A stretch of 53,175 nucleotides of DNA from an uncultured Clostridia bacterium (GTDB taxonomy: Bacteria > Bacillota > Clostridia > Oscillospirales > Acutalibacteraceae). Both the position numbers and the translations under genes were made by a program. The stretch is taken from assembly GCA_937901145.1 (NCBI GenBank), contig CALCHE010000069.1:1-53175 (forward strand), read 5' to 3'. This document shows positions 7,719 through 16,395 of this stretch, piece by piece. Below the pieces are notes generated by a model that had not been told where the DNA came from, searched no databases, and was given only the letters and a program-made list of their open reading frames with translations. Each line of letters begins with the position of its first letter. The stretch's first letter is position 1.

Positions 7719-8651
7719 ATGAAACTATCACTTATAATTCCCTGCTATAACGAAGAAGGAAATGTAGAAAAATTCTTTGACCTTGTAAATGAAAAATTCG
7801 AAAGCAGAGTCGAGGATTACGAATTCGTCTTCGTAAATGACGGCAGCACAGACGGAACCCGTGCCGCTCTCAAATCGCTCTATCATAGCAGGAACGATAA
7901 AAATAATGTTCAGATTCTTTCCTTCAGCCGTAATTTCGGTAAAGAGGCGGCCATTTATGCCGGTCTTTCCAAGGCAAAGGGTGAGCTTATGTGCATTATA
8001 GATGCTGACCTGCAGCAAAGACCCGAGGTAGTTCTCGAGATGCTGGATATAATAGAAAATGATGAAGATACAGACTGTGTAACAGCCTACCAGGAGAGCA
8101 GAAAAGAAGGAAAATCTATTTCCTTTCTCAAATCATTCTTCTATAAAGCTATAAATTTAGCTTCCGACGTCAATTTTGTCAACGGGGCATCCGACTTCCG
8201 TCTTTTCAGAAGAAATGTGGCGGAAGCACTTCTGCAGATGCAGGAATATCACCGTTTTTCAAAGGGTATGTTCAGCTTCGTAGGCTTCAATACTAAATAT
8301 ATCCCCTACACCGTAGCCGAAAGAGAAAGCGGTGAAACCAAATGGAGTATGAAAAAGCTCATAAAGTACGCCTTTGACGGTATACTTTCTTTTTCCACCG
8401 CTCCTTTGAAGCTTTCTGTTTACACAGGAATCTTGTTTATTCTTCTGGCTATCGGCACGTTTATTGTTTCCTTCTTTTTCACCCTGACACCCTCAGCCTG
8501 CAGAATAATCTCAGCTGTTTTTCTCACAGGCGGAGTGATCCTTCTCAATCTGGGAATTATCGGTCAGTACCTGTCAAAAATGTATATACAGGGGAAGGAC
8601 AGACCCATTTATATTTTAAAGGAACACCTCGATTATGAAGAAACTGACTGA
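7719..8651 (+). CDS. Polyprenyl-phosphate glycosyltransferase, GT2 (GtrB/DPM1-like)
   Basis: A 310-residue membrane-associated family 2 glycosyltransferase. The GT-A fold starts with LSLIIPCYNEE. It shows the nucleotide-binding NDGSTDGT (about 40-47), the metal-binding DADLQQRP (about 95-102) and a SGETKWSM segment before the C-terminus. Two hydrophobic helices at about 232-255 and 263-285 anchor it. Family members move a sugar from UDP- or GDP-sugar to undecaprenyl or dolichyl phosphate at the inner membrane face. The downstream GtrA-like gene overlaps it by 17 nt. That pairing is characteristic of systems that make and flip a lipid-linked sugar for decorating wall polymers or glycans. The sugar cannot be told from the sequence. 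GAGGAG precedes the ATG. Confidence 0.9.
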   Translation: MKLSLIIPCYNEEGNVEKFFDLVNEKFESRVEDYEFVFVNDGSTDGTRAALKSLYHSRNDKNNVQILSFSRNFGKEAAIYAGLSKAKGELMCIIDADLQQRPEVVLEMLDIIENDEDTDCVTAYQESRKEGKSISFLKSFFYKAINLASDVNFVNGASDFRLFRRNVAEALLQMQEYHRFSKGMFSFVGFNTKYIPYTVAERESGETKWSMKKLIKYAFDGILSFSTAPLKLSVYTGILFILLAIGTFIVSFFFTLTPSACRIISAVFLTGGVILLNLGIIGQYLSKMYIQGKDRPIYILKEHLDYEETD

Positions 8652-9093
8652 ACTCATTTTAAAATATAAAGAGCTTATAACCTATGTGTTTTTCGGAGCT
8701 CTGACCACAGCGGTGAATTTCGTCACCTTCTGGGTGCTGAGTAAAATTTTAGGCGAAGACCTGTATTATATCAGTAACGCTATAGCCTGGTTCATATCTG
8801 TAGTTTTCGCATACTTCACAAATAAGCTTTTCGTTTTCGAATCAAAAAGCTTCGCACCTAAAGTGCTTCTTAAAGAGATTTCCGAATTTTTCGGTGCCAG
8901 AGTTTTCAGCTTCTTCGTAGAAGAGGGCGGTCTTATCCTTCTGGTACAGACGCTTAAATTCGGTGAATTTTCCCTCACTGTTTTCGGCTTCGAAATCAGC
9001 GGACAGCTTATAGCAAAGCTCATACTCGCAGTTATAGTGGTTGTCCTTAACTACTTTGCAAGTAAGTTTGTGATATTCAGGAAGAAATCTTAA
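8635..9093 (+). CDS. GtrA-family membrane protein (putative lipid-linked sugar flippase)
   Basis: A 152-residue, four-helix membrane protein of the GtrA family. The opening ELILKYKELITYVFFGALTT and the later AYFTNKLFVFESK and NYFASKFVIFRK phrases are family hallmarks. GtrA proteins are proposed to move polyprenyl-phosphate sugars across the membrane, or to help the partner GtrB enzyme. The start codon lies inside the end of the upstream glycosyltransferase gene (17-nt overlap), so the two are translationally coupled. No third, dedicated transferase gene is next to the pair; the terminator at 9105-9139 closes the unit. Confidence 0.9.
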   Translation: MKKLTELILKYKELITYVFFGALTTAVNFVTFWVLSKILGEDLYYISNAIAWFISVVFAYFTNKLFVFESKSFAPKVLLKEISEFFGARVFSFFVEEGGLILLVQTLKFGEFSLTVFGFEISGQLIAKLILAVIVVVLNYFASKFVIFRKKS

Positions 9094-9104
9094 AAACAAA
9101 AATC

Positions 9105-9139
9105 GGGACAGCTGCTTCACTGTTTGCAGCTGTCCCTTT
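9105..9139. terminator. Bidirectional terminator between gtrA-like and glycerate kinase genes
   Basis: A perfect 11-bp stem (GGGACAGCTGC at 9105-9115, GCAGCTGTCCC at 9126-9136) has T-rich sequence on both strands. It can end the plus-strand GtrB/GtrA unit and the minus-strand glycerate kinase unit. Confidence 0.8.
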
Positions 9140-9144
9140 AACTT

Positions 9145-10284
9145 TTACTCTTTTACCGTCTTAATCAGTCTGAACACCTGCTCAGCAGTGTCAGCCATAT
9201 TACCGTAGGCGGTGTCTCTCTCCATAGCCTTTTCCAGAGTTGTAACACCCCGTACTATGGGAAAGAATGCATCTATTCCCTTTTCATTACAGTAAACCGC
9301 ATCCTTTGTCACGGCACCCGAAAAAGCGATCACGGGTCTGCCGTGCTTTTTTGCTTTTTCTGCCACTCCGCCGGGAGCCTTGCCCATAACGGTCTGACTG
9401 TCAATTCTGCCTTCACCCGTTATAACGATGTCAGCATTCTTTATTTTATCTTCGATATGTATTTCCTTGAGAATAAGGTCTATACCGCTCAGAAGCTCTG
9501 CGCCGAGAAATGCTCTGAAAGCAAAACCGAGTCCGCCTGCCGCACCCGAGCCCGGGAAATCTTTGTCGGAAAGCGGACGCAGATTTTTCGTCTTTTCCGC
9601 AAAGGAAGAAAGATATCCGTCCATCACCTTCACCGTGTCAGCTGTAGCACCCTTCTGAGGACCGAACACGGCACTGCAGCCCTTTTCACCGCAGAGAGGA
9701 TTCGTCACATCGCAGGCTATACGGAAGCTGCATTCGGAAAGCTCAGCCATAACCTTTTTGTCGTTTATACTGTCAAGACAGGCCAGACCCTCAGCTCCGA
9801 AAGGAATGTCTTTTCCCTCCTTATCAAGTAAGCTGAAGCCTAAAGCCTGAAGCATACCCGCACCGCCGTCATTAGTGGCACTTCCTCCGATACCTATTAC
9901 AAATCTGCGACAGCCTCTGCTTAGGGCATCGCCTATCATTTCACCCACACCGTATGTGGTTGTTTCCATCGGGTTAAGTTCATCCTTGTTCAGCAGAGTT
10001 ATTCCTGCCGCTGCAGACATCTCCATCAGTGCAGTACCTTCGGCGGTAATGCCGTACTGAGCTTTTATCCTTCTGCCGAGAGGGTCAGACACCTCTGCCG
10101 TAACAGTTTCACTTTCGAGGGCAGACATAAGTGCATCCACGGTACCCTCACCTCCGTCAGCGACGGTAAGAATTTCACTCTCTGCCTCAGGGTATACTCT
10201 TTTTATTCCGTCAGATACCGCCATACCTGCTTCCCGTGAGGTAAGACTTCCCTTAAAGGAGTCAATTGCTATTAAAACTTTCAT
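9145..10284 (-). CDS. Glycerate kinase (GarK/GlxK family)
   Basis: A 379-residue cytosolic kinase of the type 1 glycerate kinase family, which phosphorylates D-glycerate to 2-phosphoglycerate and so feeds lower glycolysis. Hallmarks are MKVLIAIDSFKGSLTS at the N-terminus, VADGGEGT at about 42-49, GIGGSATNDGGAGM at about 131-144, and VITGEGRIDSQT at about 285-296. The length is normal for the family. The AAGGTGA site 5 nt before the ATG lies in the 9-nt gap after the acyltransferase gene, so the two share a transcript. No other gene of glyoxylate or glucarate breakdown is nearby. Confidence 0.93.
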   Translation of the reverse strand: MKVLIAIDSFKGSLTSREAGMAVSDGIKRVYPEAESEILTVADGGEGTVDALMSALESETVTAEVSDPLGRRIKAQYGITAEGTALMEMSAAAGITLLNKDELNPMETTTYGVGEMIGDALSRGCRRFVIGIGGSATNDGGAGMLQALGFSLLDKEGKDIPFGAEGLACLDSINDKKVMAELSECSFRIACDVTNPLCGEKGCSAVFGPQKGATADTVKVMDGYLSSFAEKTKNLRPLSDKDFPGSGAAGGLGFAFRAFLGAELLSGIDLILKEIHIEDKIKNADIVITGEGRIDSQTVMGKAPGGVAEKAKKHGRPVIAFSGAVTKDAVYCNEKGIDAFFPIVRGVTTLEKAMERDTAYGNMADTAEQVFRLIKTVKE

Positions 10285-10293
10285 GCTGTCACC

Positions 10294-11706
10294 TTATGAT
10301 ATAAAAAAGCGTTTTATTTTTTCCTTCAGACCAAGCTCCGGTTTTACGGTCTCAGCTCTGTCCTTTTCAGAAGGAATAAATATTTCATCGGAATAAGCTT
10401 CTCTGTCGTCAATGGACATATCGGCATTATTCAGAAATTCTTCTCTGTTGGACTCCACCGCTACGGAAACACCCATATCCGTGAGCATTTTTATGAAAGC
10501 TCTTTCTATGTCACTTTCTTCATATCGGTTTGAAAATGTAAAAGCGAACCTGTCACCGACAGAGGCCGCACCGCAGCGACAACCGTTTACCAGACCCGGG
10601 CCCGTAAAAAACGAATAGCTTTTCACGTATTCCTTCATATCCTCGGGAAGAGCTACAGGACCGAGATTTGAAAGAAGTGCGGATGTGGAATACTCGGCAC
10701 CGAAAGCAAAGCTTACCTTTACTGCTGTATTTTTAATAATCAGCGGGACGAAACGAAGCACCTTCGTCTGCAGCTTTACCGTCTGTGTTATGTATGCGTG
10801 AAGAAAGCTCTTATTGTTTGCAGCCCTCAGCTGCTCGGAAACAGTTCTTACTATTTCTTCGAAGGTATATTCTCTCTTACGCGGACTTATCCTTACCGTA
10901 AGGCATAGTACGAAATTCCTCACTGAAACCGTCGGGAACGCCTTTCTTAAATTCACGGGAATCTGTACTGTGACATCCTTTTTACTTTTACCCTCATTAA
11001 GCTGTTTCCTGTAATGAATATCCATAAGCACGGCCGCCAGAAGCTCCGTAACTGTGACCCTGTAGCTTTTACTGAGGGAATGAAGCTCACTGAAGGGCAT
11101 ATATACCGTAGTATAATTAGCCATATGAACAGGAAGAGCACTGCCCTTTTTATGATAAACGGAATTTTCCAGAAGCTTACAGTTCTCCTTTGAGGTGGCA
11201 TAAAGCTCATAGGGATCCTCATACTCCTCTGCCTTCGGAACATCATTAACATCCAGAGCGAACTGATTATTCGATACAGAATATCCCTTCAGCCTCAGAT
11301 ATTCACCTGCGAGAGTGCAGAGAAACACCGATGCACCGTAGCCGTCACACAGAGCGTGATAAACGTCGATGCTTATACGGTCTTTATGGTAATAAACTCT
11401 GAAAAGATAGCCGTTGTTCTCTTTGAAGTTAATTCTGTAGCCGAAATTTTTAATATCATGTCTTACGGGACATTCCGCTTCATTTCTTTCGAAATAATCG
11501 GCAAAAAGACTGTGCCGCATTCTTACCCTGAAGCTCGGAATTCTGTCAAGAGTTTTCTTCAGGGCTTCTTTCAGAATATCCGGCTCTGTTTCTTCCTTAA
11601 GCTGTATGGACATACGGAAAACATTTGACCATTTTTTTGTGTTCTGACCCGGGAAAACCTTGCCCGCATTATCAAGAGTTATGTATTCAAAGGGGTGCTT
11701 TATCAT
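10294..11706 (-). CDS. Condensation-domain-like acyltransferase (alcohol acetyltransferase/PapA-type fold)
   Basis: A 470-residue cytosolic protein of the CoA-dependent acyltransferase/condensation superfamily. The active-site motif HHxxxDG is seen as H117-A-L-C-D121-G122, with Tyr in place of the first His. Around it the sequence (RVYYHKDRISIDVYHALCDGYG) has the expected beta-strand layout. A second typical segment is VPLIIKNTAVKVSFAF, followed by SNLGPVALP (a region often written NxGP in this family). Members esterify or amidate alcohols, lipids or peptides. The substrate here is unknown, and no NRPS or PKS gene is present. It precedes glycerate kinase by 9 nt. GGAGC upstream of the ATG is the ribosome site. 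Confidence 0.75.
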   Translation of the reverse strand: MIKHPFEYITLDNAGKVFPGQNTKKWSNVFRMSIQLKEETEPDILKEALKKTLDRIPSFRVRMRHSLFADYFERNEAECPVRHDIKNFGYRINFKENNGYLFRVYYHKDRISIDVYHALCDGYGASVFLCTLAGEYLRLKGYSVSNNQFALDVNDVPKAEEYEDPYELYATSKENCKLLENSVYHKKGSALPVHMANYTTVYMPFSELHSLSKSYRVTVTELLAAVLMDIHYRKQLNEGKSKKDVTVQIPVNLRKAFPTVSVRNFVLCLTVRISPRKREYTFEEIVRTVSEQLRAANNKSFLHAYITQTVKLQTKVLRFVPLIIKNTAVKVSFAFGAEYSTSALLSNLGPVALPEDMKEYVKSYSFFTGPGLVNGCRCGAASVGDRFAFTFSNRYEESDIERAFIKMLTDMGVSVAVESNREEFLNNADMSIDDREAYSDEIFIPSEKDRAETVKPELGLKEKIKRFFIS

Positions 11707-11752
11707 AAAAGTGCTCCTTTCAGCGCTTTCGTTTCATTATTATAAAGGAAGC

Positions 11753-12250
11753 TTACCGTCCTGTATATGTTTTAAATCCGTAATAAACTGAATTGCCTTT
11801 GTCGTAGACAAAGACGGCACTATTATCGGAAATGGCAGTTTCAGAATAATGAAACGCTTTCTGATAATCCGAATACGATGAAACATAAAACTCATCGGAA
11901 AGCTTGAAATCCTTTTCCCATATTCTGCCGTCAAGATGTGAAGCATAGAAAAAATCACGAATGAAGTATTCCTTATCCTCACCGTCGATTTTAGCCCAGA
12001 AGCCGTTATCCAGTTCCTTTTCTATCTCTGCGATTTCTTCGCTATCCAGCCTGTATTCATATATTTCCCAATCCTGTGAGGGTGACAGGGAAAGCTCCTT
12101 ATATCTGTCAGCATAGCCCTCAGGAATATAAACGGCTATATCATAATCTTCTGTTCTTCTGCCAAAGTCACGGGTATTCATATAAACGGTGCCGAAAGCA
12201 ACGGATAAAAGAATAAGCACTGCAATAATGACCGCTGTTTTTCTTTTCAT
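11753..12250 (-). CDS. Small exported or membrane-anchored protein of unknown function
   Basis: A 165-residue protein with a basic start (MKRK) and one hydrophobic helix at about 5-23 that works as a signal anchor. There is no lipobox Cys. The rest is polar and Tyr/Asp/Glu-rich with predicted beta and loop character. I do not recognise a family. The site AGGATG precedes the ATG. The following acyltransferase gene starts 46 nt beyond its stop with no clear terminator between, so co-transcription is possible. The terminator at 12330-12366 separates it from the BlaI/M56 unit upstream. Confidence 0.65.
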   Translation of the reverse strand: MKRKTAVIIAVLILLSVAFGTVYMNTRDFGRRTEDYDIAVYIPEGYADRYKELSLSPSQDWEIYEYRLDSEEIAEIEKELDNGFWAKIDGEDKEYFIRDFFYASHLDGRIWEKDFKLSDEFYVSSYSDYQKAFHYSETAISDNSAVFVYDKGNSVYYGFKTYTGR

Positions 12251-12329
12251 AAGAGAACATCCTTTCTGAACTGATATAAGTTACGATACATAATAATTCT
12301 AACACAGATTTATTTCTACGGCAAGTAAA

Positions 12330-12366
12330 AAGCACAAAACCACCGCTTAAAATTTTTGCGGTGGTT
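12330..12366 (-). terminator. Rho-independent terminator of the BlaI/M56 unit
   Basis: A perfect 9-bp stem (AACCACCGC at 12338-12346, GCGGTGGTT at 12358-12366). Read on the minus strand it is followed by a T-rich tract. It lies 9 nt past the stop codon of the M56 gene. Confidence 0.8.
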
Positions 12367-12374
12367 CTGATGAC

Positions 12375-15300
12375 TTAATCGGTCAGAATATAAGCTTTGG
12401 TGGTCGGCTGCTTACCGCTCACATCGGAAAGCTCCGAAAGGAGAATAATATCATAGGCTCCTCTTATCTGTGCAGGGTAGGTTTCCGCTATCATTCCGTC
12501 ATAGTAAATACGCACCTTCGTTCCTTTTTTCATATCGGCTGTCTTACCTACCAGGCCCATATCCTTAAGTGAAACCTCAATTTTATCAGCAGACCTTCTT
12601 TCGTTACTGCCCTCTGCCGGCTCTACGAGCACGGTTTTTCCGTCCTTATACACCTCGATAATCTCAGCATCGAAGGTCACCATATTCTGAGGCATAGTGG
12701 TGGATGGAGCGACTGTGGTCGGCTCTTCCTCAGAGGAGGCAGGAGCAGATGTGCCGATATTGAGTATATCACCCATAGGATATACGGAGGAAGCATTATA
12801 TATGTTTATTCCGTCACCCTTTTGTATGTCGCCGTCATAATAAATTCTGACATAAAGACCTTCATACAGATCCGTAAGATATTCTTCGGGAATATTTTCT
12901 AAAGAAACAGTTATTCTCTCGCCGTATTTTCGTTCATTAGTTTTCTCAAATGGCTTTACGGTAAAGGTACTGTCAGTCTTTTCCAGAACCTCAGCATCGA
13001 AATATACCGCGTATGCAGGTGAACTGTGGGCTGAAATTACCTCACCTGTAAGAGAATCCACCTCGAGCTTTTCCACTATCTCTGATGTACCGTATTTTTC
13101 TTTAGTATAAACTATCCTGTTCTGTGTCTGTGCATAGGAGGTACGGTAAACATATCTCACTCCGTCCTCTATCGCTTCGTGCCAGCCGATTGTGCCTGTA
13201 TCAAAATTCACCTTAAGCTGAAGGAGCTTATTTGAAACCTCCACGGAAACGCCCGCATCCGTAAGCAAAACACGGTCGATATCACTGTAGTCACCGATGG
13301 GAGCTTCTCTGCCGATGGAGTCAAGATAAGCCTTAGCATAAGCCCTTCTCTGAGATTCGATGCTCTCCTGTTCTTTTTTCGTGAGGTTATGTACTCTGTG
13401 CTCATAAATTTTCGGGAACATACGCTTGATGGATTTAGTATAATTGGAGCCGTCCTGAGCATACTCTGCATCCATAAAGATATACTGTCCGTCCTTTTTT
13501 TCGAATCTCATCACACAGGGAATACTGTGACCGCCTACCTCTATGAACCATCCGTCCACAAAGCCGTAGGAGGAAAAGCGTTCAAGCATATATACGGAAA
13601 CTACACCCTTCTTTTCACTTGTGCCGAAAATGATGTGACCCTCGGCGGGACATTCACCTAACCATCTGCTCTTTGAATTAAGGTCTAAAATAGCCTTGGA
13701 AACGGCTTCATCGATATCTGTGACAGCGGTATTATCCGTCTCGTGAAGCTCGTAGTTAGCCCAGCCTTTGTTTACCGCTATGCAGTTTACGAACTCTACG
13801 TTAAACTTTCTTCCCCACATTTCCTTTGTATTTTCATGGCCGATAACTTTGACAGTAAATGTAATATTTTCACCTTTTTTTAGTGCGGTTATTGTTATCT
13901 CATAGCTTTCTTCTGTAAGATACGTATCAATGCCGGGGCTCCATGATACCTGCTTTTCTCCGTCAGGTTCAAGATAATATACACTCTCTATTTCTGCAGT
14001 ACCCTTTGAACATTGTGCAGAGACTATCTTGTATTCCGTCGGAAGAGAGAACCGCATACTGCTGTAGCCTGCAGCACTTAAATTAGGATTACAGTACCAC
14101 TCGTTTTCCTCACCAAAGGTGACAGGCTTTGAAAAACGGTATTCATAGTTGTTTCCAAGTCTCATAACAACCGAATCCTCAGAGGAAACAAGGTAATAGG
14201 TAGAGTTTCCTTCATTTTCACCTACCTTGGTTATATTCACGGTGAAAGTCTCTTTGTTACCGTTGTTTGCACCCTTAAAGGTAAGAACTGATTTTTCAAC
14301 GGTACCTTCCTCGGTTATCTCGGGACACCACATATATCCGTCACCGTACTCATCGGAGGTAATAGGCTCAATACTTCCGCCCTCTGCTGTCGCCTCTCCT
14401 GTGAGTTTTGTACTAGAACTCGTAAAGAAATTTATCCATCCGCAACCGTGAAAACTGCCAAAAGGATTACAAGTCCATATATTTCCCTGCTTTATATATT
14501 CTTCTTCCTCAAAGAAGCTCTTTACCTTATCACTGTCCACGGAATAGACAGAGCTGTAAATTTCACTGTCGGGAATATAAAACCACATTTTCGAATATGC
14601 ATCAGCAAAAATAATCTCTGCATTTCCGTAGGCATTATTTTCGATTGCGATTTTTCCGTTTACAATATAGCCGTCTATACTTTCATCAGAAAGCTTTTCG
14701 GGGTAGACGGAATAAAGGAAATTCAGTACCGTGCTTCTGCCCGCACCGGGAGTTCCCCTGAACCAGGATTTTACGCCCTTATGTACAGCAAAACTTTCCG
14801 AATAATCTATCGCTTCATCGAAACGGAACATATCCTCGCCTGCATCAGTTTCAATGAGGTATGTTCTTTCGGGCAGAGTGCCGCTTTCTCTTTTCGGACT
14901 CGTGGCAAAGCAAAGAGCTAAAATAATGCTTGTAATTACTGCAATTATAATCAGCCACAGGGCAGGCTTTTTATAGCTGAGGACAGCCTTGATTCTTTTC
15001 TTGACTCCCGTTTCACCGAAGGCAACAGGACAGGCAGTTATCATTCTTTTCGGCACGGAGCAATTAATGAGAGCCATGGAATAGGGCTTTTTCATTTCTG
15101 CACCCATTTCCTTTATTACCTTTTCGTCACAGGCAAGCTCAATGTCTCTGCACAGAAGAATGTAGGAAAGCCATATTACGGGATTGAACCAATAAACGGA
15201 AAGGATAAGAAATCCCAGAGGCTTCCACAGGTGATCCCTTCTCTTAAGATGTGCCCTTTCGTGAGCGAGTACAAAGGCCCTGTCCTCTTCATACATCAGC

Positions 15301-15857
15301 GAGGGAAGATAAATTTTCGGTAGGATAATGCCGAAAATAAAGGGCGTATCTATCCTGTCGCAAAGATAGATATTTTCACTAAGGCTCATACTCTGCCTTA
15401 CCTTCAGATAAATGTAAAGATAACTGAAAAGGGCATATAGCAGCATAGCACCCGCGCCGTAAACCCAGGCAAGACCGCCCAGAACCGCATCCCACTGAAA
15501 GCTTTCCACATCCACCGGAACAGACGAATCCACGTATTCCGAATAAACAGGATTATTAATAATTTCCATAGTGGTGCTTTCCACGCCCTTATGGGGGTCA
15601 ATGTTCAGAACCTCTGCAGGCAAGGGCTCAGCAACGGGAACAAGGCTCAGACTGCTTTCAATCGGTACAGGGCAGATAAGTCTCAGGGCTACAACTGCCC
15701 ATAAGGCCACGGTCAGCCATCTGGGAGCCTTTCTGAAAATGAGACGGAATAAAAGCACACCGCCTACAAGCCAGCAGGCACTTATACTCGCATTGAGAAG
15801 ATTAATAAATATGCTGTCGAAGGCAACCATATTTTCTAAAATATTTTCAATACCCAT
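12375..15857 (-). CDS. BlaR1-like M56 metallopeptidase sensor with very long extracytoplasmic region
   Basis: A 1160-residue membrane protein, roughly twice the size of classical BlaR1. Residues 1-240 form the M56 module: membrane helices at about 14-40, 45-62 and 125-150, then zinc site H199-E-x-x-H203 with the third ligand Glu240 (ELACDE). A further helix lies near 300-320. The rest is extracytoplasmic. It includes two similar Ig/beta segments (about 460-700), a mixed alpha/beta domain (about 710-830), a PepSY-like stretch, and two tandem OB-like repeats near the C-terminus, each ending VRIYYDG. I see no penicillin-binding SxxK domain, so the signal is probably not a beta-lactam bound as in BlaR1. 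The ATG at 15857 is chosen for its AGGAGG 7 nt upstream. The blaI-like stop codon lies 2 nt before it. By analogy, ligand sensing triggers cytosolic proteolysis and release of the BlaI-type repressor. Confidence 0.85.
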   Translation of the reverse strand: MGIENILENMVAFDSIFINLLNASISACWLVGGVLLFRLIFRKAPRWLTVALWAVVALRLICPVPIESSLSLVPVAEPLPAEVLNIDPHKGVESTTMEIINNPVYSEYVDSSVPVDVESFQWDAVLGGLAWVYGAGAMLLYALFSYLYIYLKVRQSMSLSENIYLCDRIDTPFIFGIILPKIYLPSLMYEEDRAFVLAHERAHLKRRDHLWKPLGFLILSVYWFNPVIWLSYILLCRDIELACDEKVIKEMGAEMKKPYSMALINCSVPKRMITACPVAFGETGVKKRIKAVLSYKKPALWLIIIAVITSIILALCFATSPKRESGTLPERTYLIETDAGEDMFRFDEAIDYSESFAVHKGVKSWFRGTPGAGRSTVLNFLYSVYPEKLSDESIDGYIVNGKIAIENNAYGNAEIIFADAYSKMWFYIPDSEIYSSVYSVDSDKVKSFFEEEEYIKQGNIWTCNPFGSFHGCGWINFFTSSSTKLTGEATAEGGSIEPITSDEYGDGYMWCPEITEEGTVEKSVLTFKGANNGNKETFTVNITKVGENEGNSTYYLVSSEDSVVMRLGNNYEYRFSKPVTFGEENEWYCNPNLSAAGYSSMRFSLPTEYKIVSAQCSKGTAEIESVYYLEPDGEKQVSWSPGIDTYLTEESYEITITALKKGENITFTVKVIGHENTKEMWGRKFNVEFVNCIAVNKGWANYELHETDNTAVTDIDEAVSKAILDLNSKSRWLGECPAEGHIIFGTSEKKGVVSVYMLERFSSYGFVDGWFIEVGGHSIPCVMRFEKKDGQYIFMDAEYAQDGSNYTKSIKRMFPKIYEHRVHNLTKKEQESIESQRRAYAKAYLDSIGREAPIGDYSDIDRVLLTDAGVSVEVSNKLLQLKVNFDTGTIGWHEAIEDGVRYVYRTSYAQTQNRIVYTKEKYGTSEIVEKLEVDSLTGEVISAHSSPAYAVYFDAEVLEKTDSTFTVKPFEKTNERKYGERITVSLENIPEEYLTDLYEGLYVRIYYDGDIQKGDGINIYNASSVYPMGDILNIGTSAPASSEEEPTTVAPSTTMPQNMVTFDAEIIEVYKDGKTVLVEPAEGSNERRSADKIEVSLKDMGLVGKTADMKKGTKVRIYYDGMIAETYPAQIRGAYDIILLSELSDVSGKQPTTKAYILTD

Positions 15858-15859
15858 AA

Positions 15860-16222
15860 TCATTCCTCCTCATAAATTTCGACCATTCTTTTAAGCTCCT
15901 CCACTTCCTTTGCTGTCAGCTTTTTACGTGAGGTAAAGGCGGCAAGGAAAGCAGGAAGAGAGCCGCCGAAGGTTTCATCGACGAATTTTTCGCTCTGCAG
16001 GGAATAAAACTCCTCTTTTGAAATAAGAGATGTTACCGTTCCCTTTTCGTTACGGAAGATTCCCTTTTCGCAGAGCCTTTTCAGCACCGTGTAGGTGGTG
16101 GACTTTTTCCAGCAGAGAGCTTCCTCACTTTTTTTCACAAGTTCTGCAGAGGAAAGGGGCTCGTTTTCCCATATAATGTCGGCGAAGCGGGACTCAACAG
16201 CACCCATCTGATAATCGTTCAT
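15860..16222 (-). CDS. BlaI/MecI-family winged-helix repressor
   Basis: A 120-residue transcription factor of the BlaI/MecI/CopY family: an N-terminal winged helix (about 1-75) with the family phrase WKKSTTYTVLKRLCEKG, and a C-terminal dimerisation helix region. It should bind as a dimer to TACA-N3-TGTA sites and leave when cleaved after signalling by the partner M56 protein. The partner gene follows 2 nt later. Two matching operators lie in its own promoter (16249-16291), so the unit is most likely autoregulated. Confidence 0.92.
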   Translation of the reverse strand: MNDYQMGAVESRFADIIWENEPLSSAELVKKSEEALCWKKSTTYTVLKRLCEKGIFRNEKGTVTSLISKEEFYSLQSEKFVDETFGGSLPAFLAAFTSRKKLTAKEVEELKRMVEIYEEE

Positions 16223-16248
16223 ATAATCACTCCTTTTTTGCTGTTTGG

Positions 16249-16291
16249 TTTACATTCTGTAGACTACAGCTTCAGTTTACACCTTGTAGAC
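16249..16291. promoter_or_regulatory. Two-site BlaI operator
   Basis: Two copies of a 16-bp box (16249-16264 and 16276-16291) share TTTACA-N4-TGTAGAC-type sequence. Each contains the dyad TACA-N3-TGTA (16251-16261 and 16278-16288). The centres are 27 bp apart. A further perfect 13-bp palindrome, CTGTAGACTACAG (16257-16269), overlaps the first box. This matches the known form of BlaI/MecI operators, and the BlaI-type gene begins 27 nt away. Confidence 0.8.
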
Positions 16292-16302
16292 CGATTTGTC
16301 AA
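16274..16302 (-). promoter_or_regulatory. Promoter of the BlaI/M56 unit, embedded in the operator
   Basis: Minus-strand TTGACA (16302-16297), 17-nt spacer and TAAACT (16279-16274). One BlaI box fills the spacer and touches the -10 box; the other lies just downstream of the start point. Repressor binding would therefore block polymerase directly. Confidence 0.7.
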
Positions 16303-16359
16303 GAGTAATTTTTAATCTTAAGAATTTCGTAAGAAGTTAATATTTTTTAATAAAACCCG

Positions 16360-16389
16360 TTGACAAGCCTGTTCTTTATATTGTATAAT
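16360..16389 (+). promoter_or_regulatory. Sigma-A promoter of the ArsB/NhaD permease leader
   Basis: TTGACA (16360-16365), 18-nt spacer and a perfect TATAAT (16384-16389). Transcription would begin just before the structured leader, about 195 nt upstream of the start codon. Confidence 0.75.
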
Positions 16390-16395
16390 TCTCAG

